Assembly: GCA_023443515.1 (NCBI GenBank)
Contig: JAEZUC010000158.1
Coordinates: 1 to 64,000 of the forward strand
Length of the DNA: 64,000 nucleotides
Reading direction: 5' to 3'
Origin: Bacillota bacterium
Lineage (GTDB): Bacteria; Bacillota; Clostridia; Acetivibrionales; DSM-1351
The stretch's first letter is position 1. Each line of letters opens with the position of its first letter. Made by a program: the position numbers and the translations under genes. The notes under the pieces are model-generated. The model did not search any database and was not told the origin of the DNA. It saw only the letters and a program-made list of their open reading frames with translations. Shown here one piece after another: positions 61,789-64,000 of this stretch.

Positions 61789-62805
61789 TCATAATACAGT
61801 TACTGTTTTATCCTTTGCCTGAGCTTCAGCACAAGCCATAACCAGCTTTAACGCTCTCAAACCTTCTTCTCCCGATATAGCCGGGTTAGTTCCGTTTACA
61901 ATACTGTCCAAGAAAGCATCTGCAATACCTGATGTTTCCTGTTTTTCAAAATTATAACGTATTCTCTCATTTTCAGACTTTGCAACAATCAATGGATACT
62001 TGGGATTATTGTAAATTTCTATGGTGCCTTCTGAACAATAAAGTACGGTACTTTTATCCATATCCCCATAATAAGTCCAGCTTGCTGCCAGTGTCCCGAT
62101 AATCCCGGATTTTGATTTCAGCAGGCAAACACTATTGTCCGGAGTTTCAACTAATTCGCCGTTATCCCGCTTTTTATCCCTGACAGTGGAGAAAGCTTTT
62201 ATTTGATCTATACGATCATCTATAAGCCATTCAATTAAGTTTAACTTGTGTACACCAAGATCTGCTAAGACTCCTGTTGAGGAACTTTCATTATCGAAAA
62301 ACCATGAATCCATGCTTTGATTCACACTCCAGTGCTCCGGCCCTCTATGTCCGAAAGTGGTGCGGAAGCTAAGTACTCTTCCCATTTCACCACTTTTAAC
62401 GATCTCACTTGCCTTTTTGTGGGCATACTCAAATTTCATGTCATGTGCAATCATCAGGCACTTTTTTGTCTTTGTGGCAACTTCCAGCATTTTTTCACCT
62501 TCGTCAATGCTCACAGCTATTGGCTTCTCGCACAAGACATGTTTCCCTGCCTCCATGGCAGCAATGCTCATTTGAGCATGGTATTTATTGGGTGAACATA
62601 TACAAACTGCCTGCACTGCCGGGTCCTCCAGCATCTTTTCATAATCGGAATATACCTTTCCTCCGTATTGGGATGCAAGAAATTCCGCTTTTTCACTAGA
62701 GGGGTTAAAATAACCGATAATCTCAGATAATGGATTAGTAGCAAATTCCGGAACGTGACGATATCTTGCAATAGCTCCGCATCCTACAATACCTACTCCG
62801 ATCAT
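61789..62805 (-). CDS. Gfo/Idh/MocA-family NAD(P)-dependent oxidoreductase
   Basis: 338 residues. An N-terminal Rossmann fold (IGVGIVGCGAIARYRHVP, about 1-18) is followed by VCICSPNKYHAQMSIAAMEA and CEKPIAVSIDEGEKML, the conserved EKP motif of this family. The C-terminal domain (LADLGVHKLNLIEWL) would bind a sugar or cyclitol; the HxxxLIEWL histidine is the likely proton relay. It begins 2 nt after the MFS transporter gene, implying joint uptake and oxidation of one compound. Substrate unknown. Confidence 0.88.
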   Translation of the reverse strand: MIGVGIVGCGAIARYRHVPEFATNPLSEIIGYFNPSSEKAEFLASQYGGKVYSDYEKMLEDPAVQAVCICSPNKYHAQMSIAAMEAGKHVLCEKPIAVSIDEGEKMLEVATKTKKCLMIAHDMKFEYAHKKASEIVKSGEMGRVLSFRTTFGHRGPEHWSVNQSMDSWFFDNESSSTGVLADLGVHKLNLIEWLIDDRIDQIKAFSTVRDKKRDNGELVETPDNSVCLLKSKSGIIGTLAASWTYYGDMDKSTVLYCSEGTIEIYNNPKYPLIVAKSENERIRYNFEKQETSGIADAFLDSIVNGTNPAISGEEGLRALKLVMACAEAQAKDKTVTVL

Positions 62806-62807
62806 TT

Positions 62808-64000
62808 CTATATCTCCTTTATTGACAATTTTTTAGATAAACCCGTAACTTCTTTTTGCTTTGATACCTTTTCCCCTAACCTACGCTTGAATAATAAAAT
62901 AAACGGCAGAAACATAACTACATTGACGACCAATGGTACACCCCAGAATGCAGAGTAATTAACAACACCTGATACTGATGTTTCAAACATTGTAACAGCC
63001 CTGCCGGCTGACAGGTTTCCTAAAGACGCACCTACTCCGTAGGCAAGCATAATTATTATCTGCTGAACTCCGGGTCGTGCCGTACTATCTTCGCACTGAC
63101 TGTCCAGATAAATGCACGATGCCGTAAAGAAAAAGGCTGATGCAACACCATGACATACAAGAGCAGAGATTACAGCCGGAAAAGCGGGGCTTATAAACAA
63201 TGCCACAAATCTCCACAAATTGCTTACAAGACCGATTATCAATACCTTTTTGAAGTCCTTGCGTACTATAAAGTAACCAAGAATTCCAAGTGCAACAGCC
63301 TCAGCTATTTGTGCCACACTCATCAAGGGCATAATATTGGATTCTCCGTAATTACTCTGCTGTAAATACGGCCCGATACCGAACAGATAGTATTGAAATG
63401 AAGTAAATGTAATAAAAACCATTATCGCAAGAAATAGATTCTGTGGCTTTTTGAAAACAGCCAAGGCTTCGCTCGGTACAAGAGATTTCCGGCTTTCACG
63501 CTTAATCTTTTTAACAGGCAAAGAAAAGGTATATATAAACAGTATAACCGAAATAGCTACTGAGATTTTCAATGCATCTGCCATCCTGTTTATGGCCATA
63601 ATACCCGAGAGATTCCTCATCCATACAAAGCTGAACAGCCATCCGGCTGATATCCAACCGATAGAGCCCCACATCTGGATACCGCCGAAATTTTTCCTTG
63701 CATTTCCCTCATGATGGAATACTACTGCTGATACGCATCCATTCGTACATCCAAATGATAGTGTGTAAAGTAAATATGAAACAAGCACCCATTCATACCT
63801 TGTCTGAAACGTAAGGATAGTCATAAATACGGCGGCAAACAAATGGCAAATTCCAAGCAGGCGATTTACTGTCAGTATTTTATCTGCAAGCAACGTTCCC
63901 ATAACAGATGATAAAATTGTAGTTATACCAGATACTGATAGTATGATCCCTGTTTGATCGCCGGAAAAATGCAGGCATTTTATCAAGTATAAACTCATTA
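62808..64000 (-). CDS. MFS transporter, partial (N-terminus beyond the right edge)
   Basis: At least 396 residues; the frame stays open at the window end and the first helix appears to be missing, so the visible ATG at 63998 is unlikely to be the start. About eleven hydrophobic helices are seen. SLYLIKCLHFSGDQTGIILS, the FGGIQMWGSIGWISAGWLF block and the central basic loop KIKRESRKSLVP are typical of the LacY/NupG-like MFS_1 group that imports sugars or nucleosides with protons. It is coupled to the Gfo/Idh/MocA dehydrogenase gene. Confidence 0.85.
   Translation of the reverse strand, partial: MSLYLIKCLHFSGDQTGIILSVSGITTILSSVMGTLLADKILTVNRLLGICHLFAAVFMTILTFQTRYEWVLVSYLLYTLSFGCTNGCVSAVVFHHEGNARKNFGGIQMWGSIGWISAGWLFSFVWMRNLSGIMAINRMADALKISVAISVILFIYTFSLPVKKIKRESRKSLVPSEALAVFKKPQNLFLAIMVFITFTSFQYYLFGIGPYLQQSNYGESNIMPLMSVAQIAEAVALGILGYFIVRKDFKKVLIIGLVSNLWRFVALFISPAFPAVISALVCHGVASAFFFTASCIYLDSQCEDSTARPGVQQIIIMLAYGVGASLGNLSAGRAVTMFETSVSGVVNYSAFWGVPLVVNVVMFLPFILLFKRRLGEKVSKQKEVTGLSKKLSIKEI

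Overview
The window comes from an AT-rich, anaerobic, cellulolytic Clostridium-type bacterium, most like the Ruminiclostridium cellulolyticum / papyrosolvens group. The case rests on a secreted SGNH esterase with a mesophilic-clostridial type dockerin (two VDALDF/LDAMDF-type repeats), a Re-citrate synthase paired with aconitase, and a nitrogenase operon organised as in Clostridium pasteurianum (fused nifN-B, split nifV, thioredoxin-like 2Fe-2S ferredoxin). This is inferred from protein features; no database search was run.

Layout. 1-9.4 kb: two very large secreted proteins on the minus strand, a kelch/fibronectin-III protein followed by a subtilase with an RHS/YD-repeat body that leaves the left edge. 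9.6-14.4 kb: a truncated serine recombinase, an alpha/beta hydrolase, and an ABC-2 exporter operon headed by an autoregulated TetR repressor. 14.5-24.5 kb: the dockerin esterase and housekeeping genes (5-formyl-THF cyclo-ligase, SAH/MTA deaminase, S-adenosylhomocysteinase, a lone carbohydrate-binding module, three RNA-modification-type genes). 24.7-26.7 kb: tRNA-Glu(CTC) followed by an ECF sigma / membrane anti-sigma pair. 26.9-32.5 kb: Re-citrate synthase and aconitase (the route from acetyl-CoA and oxaloacetate to isocitrate), a GntR regulator with a candidate operator, and a chemotaxis receptor. 32.6-39.3 kb: purine operon purEFMNHD.

41.1-54.7 kb: the nitrogen-fixation operon nifH-nifI1-nifI2-nifD-nifK-nifE-nifN-B-fdx-nifV(omega)-nifV(alpha)-modA-modB-modC, all minus strand and mostly overlapping or within 40 nt. 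It joins the structural enzyme, its PII-type switch-off proteins, cofactor assembly, homocitrate synthesis, an electron-transfer ferredoxin and molybdate uptake. Its leader carries two tandem intrinsic terminators ahead of nifH. Divergently transcribed are an AnfO-like protein, itself behind a hairpin/T-run, and an unfamiliar protein built of FxESGxxKS repeats with a CxxCxxCxxC tail.

56.8-64 kb: deoC, an AvrD-family protein with a P-loop partner, a convergent two-component system with a multi-spanning sensor kinase, then a Gfo/Idh/MocA dehydrogenase and an MFS transporter cut by the right edge.

The least expected signal is a palindromic repeat present in two divergent copies (about 40478-40688 and 53647-53921). 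Their long arms pair within each copy, and their roughly 65-nt apical core is conserved with compensatory base changes. One copy fills the nifH-nifI1 intergenic region.
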